Positions 16,300 to 24,363 of a stretch of DNA of 64,000 bases are shown here, piece by piece. Every line of letters begins with the position of its first letter. Position 1 is the first letter of the stretch. The stretch is taken from assembly GCF_014649855.1 (NCBI RefSeq), contig NZ_BMTV01000030.1, positions 35,961 through 99,960 on the forward strand, given 5' to 3'. The notes under the pieces are model-generated. The model saw nothing but the letters and a program-made list of their open reading frames with translations. It was not told the origin of the DNA and did not search any database. Position numbers and translations under genes: made by a program. The DNA comes from Streptomyces roseolus (GTDB lineage Bacteria; Actinomycetota; Actinomycetes; Streptomycetales; Streptomycetaceae).

Positions 16300-16352
16300 G
16301 ACGGCGAAGGCCGGTGCGGACCCCGGGGTCCGCACCGGCCTTCGCCGTCCCC
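16297..16352. terminator. 56-bp perfect palindrome, bidirectional terminator
   Basis: The arms 16297-16324 and 16325-16352 are exact reverse complements (GGGGACGGCGAAGGCC at the outer end) with no unpaired spacer. It lies between the convergent MocR gene and sffA, so it should terminate both. Confidence 0.9.
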
Positions 16353-16366
16353 TGCTTCCGGTGGGG

Positions 16367-17968
16367 TCAGCCATCCGCCGGGACCGGGGCGTGGCGGGGG
16401 AGGGAGCCGGGGGTCGGCTCGGCCGCCGCCTCCGGGACCTTCTCCAGGGCCACCGTGACCGCCGCCCGCCGCTCCGGCAGCAGGTCGAGGACGGCCTGGC
16501 GGTCGGTGTCGCCGACGGCGTCGTCGTACGGGTCGGGCGTGGCCGGCACCTGGAGGCGGAGGACCGGACCGGTGCCGAGGCGGGCGTAGCCGCGGCCGGG
16601 CGGGACCTGCGGGGTCGGCGTGGTGTGCGGGGCGGCGCCGAGCACCCCGGCGATCTGCTCGGGGGAGGCGGGGCCGAGGACCACGCGGGCGCGGGCGTGC
16701 GCGCGTACCCCCTCGTGGAGCGCGTCGGCGGTGTCGAACTGCTCCGCCACCACCACCGTCACCTGGGCCGCCCGGCCGTGCCGCAGCGGAACCCGGAGCA
16801 GCTCCTGGGGGTCGGGCCGGCCCTCGGCGGCGGCCAGGTGGCCGAGGACGCCGGGGCGGTCGAGGAGGATCCACAGCGGGCGGCGGGTGTCGGCCGGGGC
16901 GGGGTGCCCCGCCTGCCGGGCGCGGTTCGCGGTGATCAGCCGCCGCTCGGTCTCGTGGGAGGCCCATTCCAGGCTCTCCAGGGCGCCGGACAGCTCGCTC
17001 TCGACGCCGAGGACGCCGTCGCGGCCGACCAGGCAGGCGTACTCGCCGGCGCCGGCTCCGTCCACGATCAGCACGTCGCCGTGGGCGAGGGCCTGGAGCG
17101 CCAGGGAGCGCAGCAGGGAGGTGGTGCCGCTGCCGGGCTGGCCGACGGCGAGCAGGTGCGGCTCGGTGGAGCGGGGGCCGGTGCGCCAGACGACGGCCGG
17201 CGCGTCCTCGGAGCCGTCCGCCGAGACGACCGGCACGGTCCGCTGCACGGCGTCGGCGTCGGTGAAGCCGAGGACGGTCTCGCCGGGGGCGGTGACGAAC
17301 CGCTGGGCGGCGATGGTGGTCGGGAGGGCGGGCAGCACGTGCATGTCGAGCCGGTTGCCCTCCTCGTCCCAGTCGAAGAGGTACTCGCGGCCGCGGCCCG
17401 ACTTGGCGTGCAGGAGCTGCTCGATGCGGGCGCGCGAGGCGGCCTCGCCGTCGGTGAAGTACGGGGGGTAGGAGATCCGCAGCCGTGTCAGGCGGCCGCT
17501 GTCGTCGAAGGCGTGGTCGCCGAAGGCCCGGGACCAGTCGCCGCCGTGGGCGAAGAGCGGGTCGGGGTCCTCCGGGACGGAGAAGTACGGCACCAGGGCC
17601 TCGTAGAGCCCCTTCAGCCGGGCCGTCTCCGCCTCGTCGGGGCCGGTCTTCACGACCGGTTTCTCACGCCCCTTCCACGCGGCGGCGCCCATGAGCGCGA
17701 CGAGCGCGAGCAGCGGCCCGTACGGCATGAGGGCGACGGCCAGGGCGCAGGCCGCGACCAGGAACAGCGTGGGACCGCGCCGTTCCTTGGGGGTCGCGGC
17801 CCACTTGGCGCGCGCGGTCGCGGCCAGTTTCCGCAGACCGCGGGAGACCGTGATCAGCGGGTGGAGCACGTCGGTGGCGCTGTCGGCGGCCGACCGCGCG
17901 ATCTCTCGGCCGCGCGCGAGCTGCGCGCCGCCGTTGCTCAGAATGCGGGGGAGTGGTCGCCGGGACAC
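16367..17968 (-). CDS. sffA: SffA-like SpoIIIE/FtsK-family protein with degenerate P-loop
   Basis: The product has 533 residues. Two membrane spans lie at about 67-99. The C-terminal domain resembles FtsK/SpoIIIE motor domains, but the Walker A position reads GQPGSGTTS near residue 282: the usual lysine is threonine. LIVDGAGAGEY and LWILLDRPG are the later strand motifs. In S. coelicolor SffA is targeted to sporulation septa by the small membrane protein SmeA and aids chromosome segregation into spores. The smeA-like gene lies 37 bp upstream here. Identity rests on this pairing and membrane-ATPase layout. Confidence 0.85.
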   Translation of the reverse strand: MSRRPLPRILSNGGAQLARGREIARSAADSATDVLHPLITVSRGLRKLAATARAKWAATPKERRGPTLFLVAACALAVALMPYGPLLALVALMGAAAWKGREKPVVKTGPDEAETARLKGLYEALVPYFSVPEDPDPLFAHGGDWSRAFGDHAFDDSGRLTRLRISYPPYFTDGEAASRARIEQLLHAKSGRGREYLFDWDEEGNRLDMHVLPALPTTIAAQRFVTAPGETVLGFTDADAVQRTVPVVSADGSEDAPAVVWRTGPRSTEPHLLAVGQPGSGTTSLLRSLALQALAHGDVLIVDGAGAGEYACLVGRDGVLGVESELSGALESLEWASHETERRLITANRARQAGHPAPADTRRPLWILLDRPGVLGHLAAAEGRPDPQELLRVPLRHGRAAQVTVVVAEQFDTADALHEGVRAHARARVVLGPASPEQIAGVLGAAPHTTPTPQVPPGRGYARLGTGPVLRLQVPATPDPYDDAVGDTDRQAVLDLLPERRAAVTVALEKVPEAAAEPTPGSLPRHAPVPADG

Positions 17969-18005
17969 GTCGTACTCCTGGAGGGGTGGAAGGGGGTGAG
18001 TGGCG

Positions 18006-18200
18006 TCAGAACTTGATTCCGCCCAGCAGGCCGGCCAGGCTCTGGCCGCCCGCGGTGATGCTCGGTGCGATGGCGGTGCCCGCCAGGTAGAAGCCGAAGA
18101 GCGCGCAGACGAGGGCGTGCGAGGCCTTGAGGCCGTCCTTCTTGAAGAACAGGAAGCAGATGATGCCGAGCAGGACCACGCCTGAGATGGACAGGATCAT
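18006..18200 (-). CDS. smeA: SmeA-like small sporulation membrane protein
   Basis: The product has 64 residues with two hydrophobic segments (ILSISGVVLLGIICFLFF and ASHALVCALFGFYLAG) separated by a short KKDGLK loop, then a Gly-rich tail. The ATG at 18200 has AGGAGAAC upstream. S. coelicolor SmeA has the same length and layout and directs SffA to septa. It is the first gene of the two-gene operon with sffA. Confidence 0.85.
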   Translation of the reverse strand: MILSISGVVLLGIICFLFFKKDGLKASHALVCALFGFYLAGTAIAPSITAGGQSLAGLLGGIKF

Positions 18201-18551
18201 TGGGTGTTCTCCTGGTTGAGGGGACAGTCACGATGAGTCCTTCCAGGTTCACGGCAAGTATCTATGTGACTAAAGGTGCATTCGGGTGAAGGGCGGGCGT
18301 TTTCACTTGACCGGCGGACGGTGATCGCCGTCCCGGGTGGCGAAACCGCGGAAGTGGGGTAAGGGAGCCCCGAGGGGCGGGGGCCACGGGGGTGGACGCC
18401 GTGATCCTTGCCTCGGCCGGACGCGGTCATGTCACCGCGCGGGCAGTACCCTGTCGGTTCACTCGTACGGCCGCGCGTGCCGTGCGCAGGTCAAGGGCAG
18501 GCGATACCGGGCGACAGGCGCGCGGTACGCGGTCGAGCACGGAAGGCGGTT
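18201..18551. promoter_or_regulatory. Divergent region between smeA and the ankyrin-repeat gene
   Basis: No gene is seen. The half nearest smeA (about 18225-18290) is unusually A+T rich for this genome, with CATAGAT on the minus strand as a possible -10 region for the developmental smeA promoter. The half nearest the ankyrin gene shows no convincing promoter pair. Confidence 0.35.
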
Positions 18552-18950
18552 GTGAGGATGAGCGAGACCCCGGACCCCGAGGTCGTCGAGCTGGCGTCGA
18601 AGGTCTTCGACCTGGCGCGCACCGGCGACGCGGCGGCCCTCGCCGCCTACCTCGACGCGGGCGTCCCCGCGAACCTCACCAACGACCGGGGCGACACCCT
18701 CGTCATGCTCGCCGCCTACCACGGCCACGCCGACGCCGTCACCGCCCTCCTGGAGCGCGGCGCCGACGCCGACCGTGCCAACGACCGCGGCCAGACCCCG
18801 CTCGCCGGAGCCGTCTTCAAGGGCGCCGACGCCGTCATCCGCGCCCTCCTCGCCGGCGGCGCGAATCCGGAGTCCGGGACTCCGTCCGCCGTGGACACCG
18901 CCCGCATGTTCGGCAAGACCGAACTCCTGGAGCTCTTCACCACCAGGTGA
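18552..18950 (+). CDS. Ankyrin-repeat protein
   Basis: The product has 132 residues with about three ankyrin repeats: GDAAALAAYLDAGVPANLTND, RGDTLVMLAAYHGHADAVTAL (each stated to 20-21 residues at most in the protein), and RGQTPLAGAVFKGADAVIRALL. It is cytoplasmic and probably a protein-interaction module. GTG 18552 is chosen because GGAAGG is spaced 5 nt before it; ATG 18558 would leave the ribosome site too close. No partner is evident from the neighbourhood. Confidence 0.8.
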   Translation: MRMSETPDPEVVELASKVFDLARTGDAAALAAYLDAGVPANLTNDRGDTLVMLAAYHGHADAVTALLERGADADRANDRGQTPLAGAVFKGADAVIRALLAGGANPESGTPSAVDTARMFGKTELLELFTTR

Positions 18951-19071
18951 ACGCGGCCTGAACCCCAGGTGGGAACGGGTCCGTAAATGTGGTCGCGACC
19001 GTGCGGACGGTCGGTCATCATGACGACAAGCCCGGCCGTCCGACCGGGCCACGGACGAGAGGCAGAGGAAG

Positions 19072-19134
19072 ATGAGCAGCGCGCACAAGCGACGTACGAC
19101 GGACGGCCCGATCTGTTGTCCCACGGCCTACTAG
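19072..19134 (+). CDS. Candidate 20-residue mini-ORF ending in ICCPTAY
   Basis: A short frame begins MSSAHKRRTTDG and ends ICCPTAY before TAG. AGAGGAAG lies directly before the ATG, among the better ribosome sites in this window. The peptide is basic with adjacent cysteines near the C-terminus. It precedes the HEAT-repeat gene by 90 bp and could be a leader peptide, a regulatory uORF or a small secreted/modified peptide. No family was recognised; chance occurrence is possible. Confidence 0.4.
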   Translation: MSSAHKRRTTDGPICCPTAY

Positions 19135-19223
19135 GCCGGGCTCCGCGCGGACGGGCCCTGTGCCCGGCCTCCGCCGCCCCGGTCCACCCGTCGTGACGAC
19201 AGCTTGATGTGAGGCGTCTTCCC

Positions 19224-20720
19224 ATGTTCGAACCAGCCATAGCGCCGAGCGGCACCCTGCTCGGCCTGCTGCAGAGGGGCCGCGGCGACGGCACCCTGCA
19301 CGCCCTCGCCGCCCCCCGCGCCGAGGCCCTCGCGGCCCTCGACCACTGCGTGCTCGCCGACCCGCGCCACGACTGGCGGGTCGAGAACCGCTCCCTCTAC
19401 TACGCCCGGCTCTACCTCGACCTCCACGGAGGCCTGGAGGCCATCGAGGCGCACCTCTTCGCGCCCGAGGACCGCCTCGACCCCGAGGAGCAGCGCACCG
19501 GCCTCGCCCTCGCCGTCCTCGGCCACCTGGCCTCCTACGGACGCCACGACGCCCTGCTGCTCCTCCGGCGCTACGCGGCCACCGGCGCCAACTGGGCCTG
19601 GGCCCTCGACGAGCTCGCCCTGCGCGACGACGACGCCGGACTGCGTGCGCTCGCCGAGCCCGTCCTCGCCCGCTTCCCGCAGGACGAGGCCGGCGACACC
19701 GCGCTCGCCGGCACCGTCCGCGACGCCTTCGAGCCCCGCCCCTGGCGCCTGTGGGCCGAGGACCAGCGCGACGCCGTCGGCGCCCGCGTCCGCGCCGCCC
19801 AGGAACACGGCTCCTTCGACCGCTGGCAGCGGCAGCTGCGCCCCACCGGGCCCCGCCCCGGCTGGAGCGTCCGCGCCGTCCTCGACTGGGCCCAGGAGGG
19901 GTACGAGCGCGGCGCCGACCTCGCCGGACCCGCCGCCCGCTGCCTGGCCGCCGTGGCCGGTCCCGAGGACCGGCCCGAGCTGCTGGCCGCCGCCCGCGCC
20001 GGCGCCCCCGGCGCGCGCGCCGCCGCCCTGCACCATCTGGCCGCCATCCGGGACCCCGCCGTCCTCGACCTCGTCGAGGCCGCCGCCGACGCCGTGCACC
20101 CCCTCGACACGGCCGCCGGCACCGCACCCGGACAGACCGGTCCGTACGCCGACGTGCCCGGAGCCGTCGACCGCGAGGCGCTGGCCGTCGCCCGGGCCGC
20201 CGTCACCGCCTACCTCCGCATGTGCGGCGAGGACGCGGTCGCCCGCGCCCGTGCCTGGATCCACCGCACCGACCCGCTCGGCGCCGCCGCCGGCGAGACC
20301 CTCGCCGCGCGCGGCGAGGCGCGGGACGCCGGGCTCGTCCTCGGCGCCCTGCGCACCGCCATCCGCACCGGCGGGCCCGACGCGGCCGCCCTCGGCGTCC
20401 TCGTCGACGGCGTCGGCCGCCTCGGCATCGCCTGCGCGGCGCCCGTGCTGCGCCACGTCTACCGGGAGACGGCCTCCTCCCAGCTGCGCGGCCGCACGGC
20501 CCGCGCCCTCGCGGCCACCGACCCCTCCTTCGCCAGCGGCTTCGCCGTCGAGTGCCTCTGGGACTGCGAGGAGACCACCCGCGAGATCGCGGCCCAGCAC
20601 GCGGAGACGGCCGACGCGCGCGTGGCCGAGCGATTGCGCCGCCTCGCCGCCGACCCGGCCGAAGAGGTCGAGGTCCAGACGGCGGTCCGCAACCGCATCG
20701 GCCCCGACCTCCAGGTCTGA
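19224..20720 (+). CDS. HEAT-repeat protein
   Basis: The product has 498 residues, almost all helical with Ala/Leu/Arg-rich HEAT-like repeats. Examples are GARAAALHHLAAIRDPAVLD in the middle and LRGRTARALAATDPSFASGF near the end. There is no signal peptide or catalytic motif. The ATG at 19224 begins FEPAIAPSGT; GTG 19209 is an in-frame alternative with no better ribosome site. It probably acts as a scaffold or adaptor; its partner is not indicated by neighbours. Confidence 0.75.
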   Translation: MFEPAIAPSGTLLGLLQRGRGDGTLHALAAPRAEALAALDHCVLADPRHDWRVENRSLYYARLYLDLHGGLEAIEAHLFAPEDRLDPEEQRTGLALAVLGHLASYGRHDALLLLRRYAATGANWAWALDELALRDDDAGLRALAEPVLARFPQDEAGDTALAGTVRDAFEPRPWRLWAEDQRDAVGARVRAAQEHGSFDRWQRQLRPTGPRPGWSVRAVLDWAQEGYERGADLAGPAARCLAAVAGPEDRPELLAAARAGAPGARAAALHHLAAIRDPAVLDLVEAAADAVHPLDTAAGTAPGQTGPYADVPGAVDREALAVARAAVTAYLRMCGEDAVARARAWIHRTDPLGAAAGETLAARGEARDAGLVLGALRTAIRTGGPDAAALGVLVDGVGRLGIACAAPVLRHVYRETASSQLRGRTARALAATDPSFASGFAVECLWDCEETTREIAAQHAETADARVAERLRRLAADPAEEVEVQTAVRNRIGPDLQV

Positions 20721-20945
20721 GCCGACCCACCACCGCCCCCGCCCGGGGCGGCGCGGTCCCCCGGCGCGTCCCGCCGAGCGTGGCCCCGCCCCGGGACCGG
20801 GAGGCTCCCCCTCCGCCCCGGGCGGCTCCGGTTCCGGCTGTCGGAGCGGAGCCGCGCGGCCCGGGCGGGAAAAGCTCACGGGACGTTCCCCCGGTGTCCA
20901 GATCCACGTCGGCGGGGACACGTCGGGCGCGACGAGAACACCCGT

Positions 20946-22067
20946 ATGCGTGTCGTCATCGTCACCGAATCCTTTCCCCCCGACGTCAACGGTGTGGCGC
21001 ACTGCGCCCTGCAGACCGCGCGCCACCTCGTCCGCCGGGGCCACCAGCCCCTCGTGATCGCCCCGGCCGTCCCCGACCCCGCCGCCGACGCCGACGCGCC
21101 GTGCCCCGTGGTCCGCGTCCCCTCCCTGCCCCTGCCCGGCTACGCCCAGGTCCGCGTCGCCCTGCCCAGCCGCCGCGTCGCCGCCGCCCTCGCGGCCCAC
21201 CGCGCCGATCTCGTCCACCTCGCCGGCCCCTTCGTCCTCGGCGTCCGCGCCATGGCCGCCGCCGCCCGCCTCCGGGTGCCCGCCGTCGCCGTCTACCAGA
21301 CCGACCTGGCCGGATACGCCCGCACCTACGTCGGCACCGGGGAGGGCACCGCCTGGCGCCGGCTCCGCGCCGTCCACGGCGCCGCCGACCGCACCCTCGC
21401 CCCCTCCCGGGCCGCCCGCCGCGACCTGGAGGCCCACGGCATCGAGCGGATACGCATCTGGGGCAGGGGCGTCGACACCGACCGCTTCCGCCCCGACCGC
21501 CGAGACCCGGGACTGCGCCGGGACCTCGCCCCGAACGGCGAACTCCTCGTCGGCTACGTCGGCCGGCTCGCCCCCGAGAAGCGCGTGGACCTCCTCGCCG
21601 CCGCGGACGGGCTCCCCGGCGTCCGGCTCGTCGTCGTCGGCGACGGCCCCAGCGCCGCCGGCCTGCGCGAACGCCTCCCGCACGCCCACTTCCTCGGCCG
21701 CCGCACCGGCGACGACCTCGCCCGGATCTTCGCCTCGCTCGACGTCTTCGCCCACACCGGTCCGTACGAGACCTTCTGCCAGACCGTCCAGGAGGCCATG
21801 GCCAGCGGACTGCCGGTGATCGCCCCGGCCGCCGGCGGCCCCCTCGACCTCGTCGCCCACCGCCGCACCGGCCTCCTGGTGCCCCCCGGGGACCCCCTCG
21901 CCCTCCGCGAGGCCGTCACCGGCCTCGCCGCCGCGCCCGGCCTGCGCGAGGCCTACGGCCGGGCCGGGCGCGCCGAGGTCGAGGGCCGCACCTGGGAGGT
22001 CCTCGGCGACGAACTCATCGGCCACTACCTGGAGGTCCTGCGGGAGCGGACGGCGGTGGCGGCGTGA
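20946..22067 (+). CDS. GT4-type (GT-B) glycosyltransferase
   Basis: The product has 373 residues with the two-Rossmann GT-B layout. The N-terminus VVIVTESFPPDVNGVAHCAL is typical of GDP-mannose-dependent alpha-mannosyltransferases such as MgtA/PimB. The C-terminal domain has VGYVGRLAPEKRVDLL and the nucleotide-sugar motif GPYETFCQTVQEAMASGLPV. It probably adds a hexose, possibly mannose, to a lipid or glycan at the inner membrane face. It is first of four coupled genes. About 220 bp of empty sequence precede it. Confidence 0.85.
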   Translation: MRVVIVTESFPPDVNGVAHCALQTARHLVRRGHQPLVIAPAVPDPAADADAPCPVVRVPSLPLPGYAQVRVALPSRRVAAALAAHRADLVHLAGPFVLGVRAMAAAARLRVPAVAVYQTDLAGYARTYVGTGEGTAWRRLRAVHGAADRTLAPSRAARRDLEAHGIERIRIWGRGVDTDRFRPDRRDPGLRRDLAPNGELLVGYVGRLAPEKRVDLLAAADGLPGVRLVVVGDGPSAAGLRERLPHAHFLGRRTGDDLARIFASLDVFAHTGPYETFCQTVQEAMASGLPVIAPAAGGPLDLVAHRRTGLLVPPGDPLALREAVTGLAAAPGLREAYGRAGRAEVEGRTWEVLGDELIGHYLEVLRERTAVAA

Positions 22068-23428
22068 ACGGGCGGACCCTTCCGGCGACCGGTCCCGCGC
22101 GGACGCGCGCGTACCCCGCCTCGTACGGCCGCGACGGGCTGCGGATCGTACGGCTCGCGAACTTCGTCACCCCCACCTCGGGCGGCCTGCGGACCGCGCT
22201 CGACCGGCTCGGCCGGGGATACCGCGCGGCCGGGCACGAACCCGTCCTGGTCGTCCCCGGGGCCGGCGCCGCCGACGAGCCGGCCGAGCAGGGCCGGGTG
22301 ATCACCCTGCCCGGGCCCGTGCTGCCCGGCACCGGCGGCTACCGGGTCCTCGCCGACCGGCGCCGGCTCGCCGAGCTGCTCGAACGGCTCGCCCCGGACC
22401 GCATCGAGGTCTCCGACCGCACCACCCTGCGCTGGACCGGGGAGTGGGCCCGGCGCGCCCGCGTCCCCTCCGTGATGGTCTCCCACGAGACCGCCGACGG
22501 CGTCCTGCGCACCTGGGGCCTCCCCGGGCCGCTCGCCGCCCGCGCCGCGGACCGGCTCAACCGCCGCACCGCCTGGGCCTACGGCCGCATCGTGTGCACC
22601 ACCGCCTGGGCGGAGGAGGAGTTCGTCCGCCTCGGCGCCCGCAACGTCGTACGCGCTCCGCTCGGCGTCGACCTGGAACACCGCCGGCCCGGGCGGCGCG
22701 ACCCCGCCGTACGGGCCCGGTACGTGGAGGGCGCCGGGGTCCTGCTGCTGCTCTGCTCCCGCCTCTCCGTGGAGAAACGGCCCGGCACGGCGGTCGAGGC
22801 GCTCGTCCGCCTGCTCGACGCGGGGGTGCGGGCCCGGCTGGTCGTCGCGGGCGACGGGCCGCTGCGCGCGGGCCTGGAGCGGCGGGCGCGGGAGCGGGGC
22901 CTGCCGGTGCGGTTCCTCGGCCACGTCGCCGACCGGGAGGAACTCGCCGACCTCCAGGCGGCCGCCGACCTCTGCCTGGCGCCCGGCCCCGCCGAGACCT
23001 TCGGGCTCTCCGCCCTGGAGGCCCTCGCCTGCGGCACCCCCGCCGTCGTCAGCGCCTCCTCCGCGCTCCCGGAGGTCGTCGGCACGGCCGGGGCCGCGGC
23101 CGCCGACACCCCGGCCGCCTTCGCCGACGCCGTCCGGGGCCTGCTCGCCCTGCCGGAGCCCGTCCGCCGGGCCGCCGCACGCGCGCGTGCGGAGCACTTC
23201 TCCTGGGACCGCTCCGTGGACGCGTTCCTCCACGCCCACGAGGCGGCCACCGGACGGGAACCTGTCGCGGCCGCCGTCCCGGATCCCCTGCCCACCGGTC
23301 CGGATCCGATATCCGCCGTCCCGGATCCACCCGCCGACGGCTCGGTCGCCGCCGACGGCCCGGTCACCGCCGGTGCCGTCCCCGCCGCCGCGGCGGCCCG
23401 GCCCCGGCCGCAGGAGGTCGGCGGATGA
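22064..23428 (+). CDS. GT4-type (GT-B) glycosyltransferase with repetitive C-terminal tail
   Basis: The product has 454 residues. GT-B motifs include LANFVTPTSGGLRTALDRLG at the N-terminus, LLCSRLSVEKRPGTAVEALV, and GPAETFGLSALEALACGTPA. The last 60 residues are a Pro/Asp/Ala-rich tail with PDP-type repeats that lies outside the fold. The GTG overlaps the previous stop by 4 bp (GTGA), so translation is probably coupled. Donor and acceptor are unknown. Confidence 0.82.
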   Translation: MNGRTLPATGPARTRAYPASYGRDGLRIVRLANFVTPTSGGLRTALDRLGRGYRAAGHEPVLVVPGAGAADEPAEQGRVITLPGPVLPGTGGYRVLADRRRLAELLERLAPDRIEVSDRTTLRWTGEWARRARVPSVMVSHETADGVLRTWGLPGPLAARAADRLNRRTAWAYGRIVCTTAWAEEEFVRLGARNVVRAPLGVDLEHRRPGRRDPAVRARYVEGAGVLLLLCSRLSVEKRPGTAVEALVRLLDAGVRARLVVAGDGPLRAGLERRARERGLPVRFLGHVADREELADLQAAADLCLAPGPAETFGLSALEALACGTPAVVSASSALPEVVGTAGAAAADTPAAFADAVRGLLALPEPVRRAAARARAEHFSWDRSVDAFLHAHEAATGREPVAAAVPDPLPTGPDPISAVPDPPADGSVAADGPVTAGAVPAAAAARPRPQEVGG

Positions 23429-24363
23429 ACCCGGTCCGGGAGAGCCGCGTCCCGGCCCAGGGACGCGTACCGGCCCAGCCGCGCGGCCCGGAGTCCGGCC
23501 CGGCAGGCGCGCCCCCTGCCCCGGCGGGGGCCGCGCCGCTGCGGTTCGTCGTGCTCGGGGACTCGTTCAGCGAGGGCGTCGGGGACCGGGCCGGCGGGGC
23601 GTGGCGCGGGTGGGCGGAGCTGCTCGCCGACGGGCTCGCCGGGCCCGGGCGGCGGGTCGAGTACGTGAACCTCGCCGTCAGCGGCGCGCTCAGCGCGGAC
23701 GTCGCCGAGAAGCAGGCCCCGCGCGCGGTCGCCCTCCGGCCGCACCTCGCCTCCGTCGTCGTGGGCGTCAACGACACCCTGCGGCACACCTTCGACATCG
23801 GGCTGTTCGCCCGCCGCCTGGACCGGGTCCTCGCGGCGCTCGACGCGGCCGGGGCCGTACTCCTGACGGCCTGTCTGCCCGACCCCGGGCGGATGCTCGG
23901 GCTCCCCGGGCCGCTGGCCCGGCCGCTCGCCCGCCGCCGTACGTCCGTGAACGCGGTGGTGCACGCGCTGTCGGCCCGGCACGGCGCCGCCCACGTCCAC
24001 CTCGCCGACCCGGCCTGGACCGAGGACCGGCGGCTGTGGAGCGCCGACCGGCTCCATCCGGGCGAGCGCGGCCACCGCGCGGTCGCCGGAGCCTTCCACC
24101 GGGTCCTGGCCGAGCGCGGCCTCGCCCGGGGGCCCGCGCCCTCCCCGGAGGCGTCCGAACCGCCGCCCACCCGCGCCGACACCGTCCTGTGGCTCGCCAC
24201 GGCCGGGACCGGCTGGGTGCTGCGCCGCAGCCGCGACCTGCTGCCGCAGCTGCTCCTGCTCGCGGGGGAGGAGCTGCTGCACCGGACGGGCGGCGGCGGC
24301 GCGCTCGACGCGCGCGCCGCGACCGCCCTCGCCGAGGCCCTCGCGGCCACAATGGGGGAATGA
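23425..24363 (+). CDS. SGNH/GDSL-family hydrolase
   Basis: The product has 312 residues. Block I is VVLGDSFSEGVGD with the nucleophile serine near residue 47, NLAVSGA is block II, VVGVNDTL block III, and DRLHPGERGH block V with the catalytic Asp-x-x-His near 208-211. The N-terminal 35 residues are low complexity and no signal peptide is visible. The ATG overlaps the preceding stop (ATGA) and GGAGG lies upstream. It probably deacylates a lipid or glycan; pairing with two glycosyltransferase genes suggests glycan modification. Confidence 0.82.
   Translation: MNPVRESRVPAQGRVPAQPRGPESGPAGAPPAPAGAAPLRFVVLGDSFSEGVGDRAGGAWRGWAELLADGLAGPGRRVEYVNLAVSGALSADVAEKQAPRAVALRPHLASVVVGVNDTLRHTFDIGLFARRLDRVLAALDAAGAVLLTACLPDPGRMLGLPGPLARPLARRRTSVNAVVHALSARHGAAHVHLADPAWTEDRRLWSADRLHPGERGHRAVAGAFHRVLAERGLARGPAPSPEASEPPPTRADTVLWLATAGTGWVLRRSRDLLPQLLLLAGEELLHRTGGGGALDARAATALAEALAATMGE

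Noticed and set aside
18987..19196. A 69-codon frame overlapping the mini-ORF before the HEAT gene
   Set aside because: No ribosome site and unconvincing composition; the shorter frame at 19072 has the better initiation signal.
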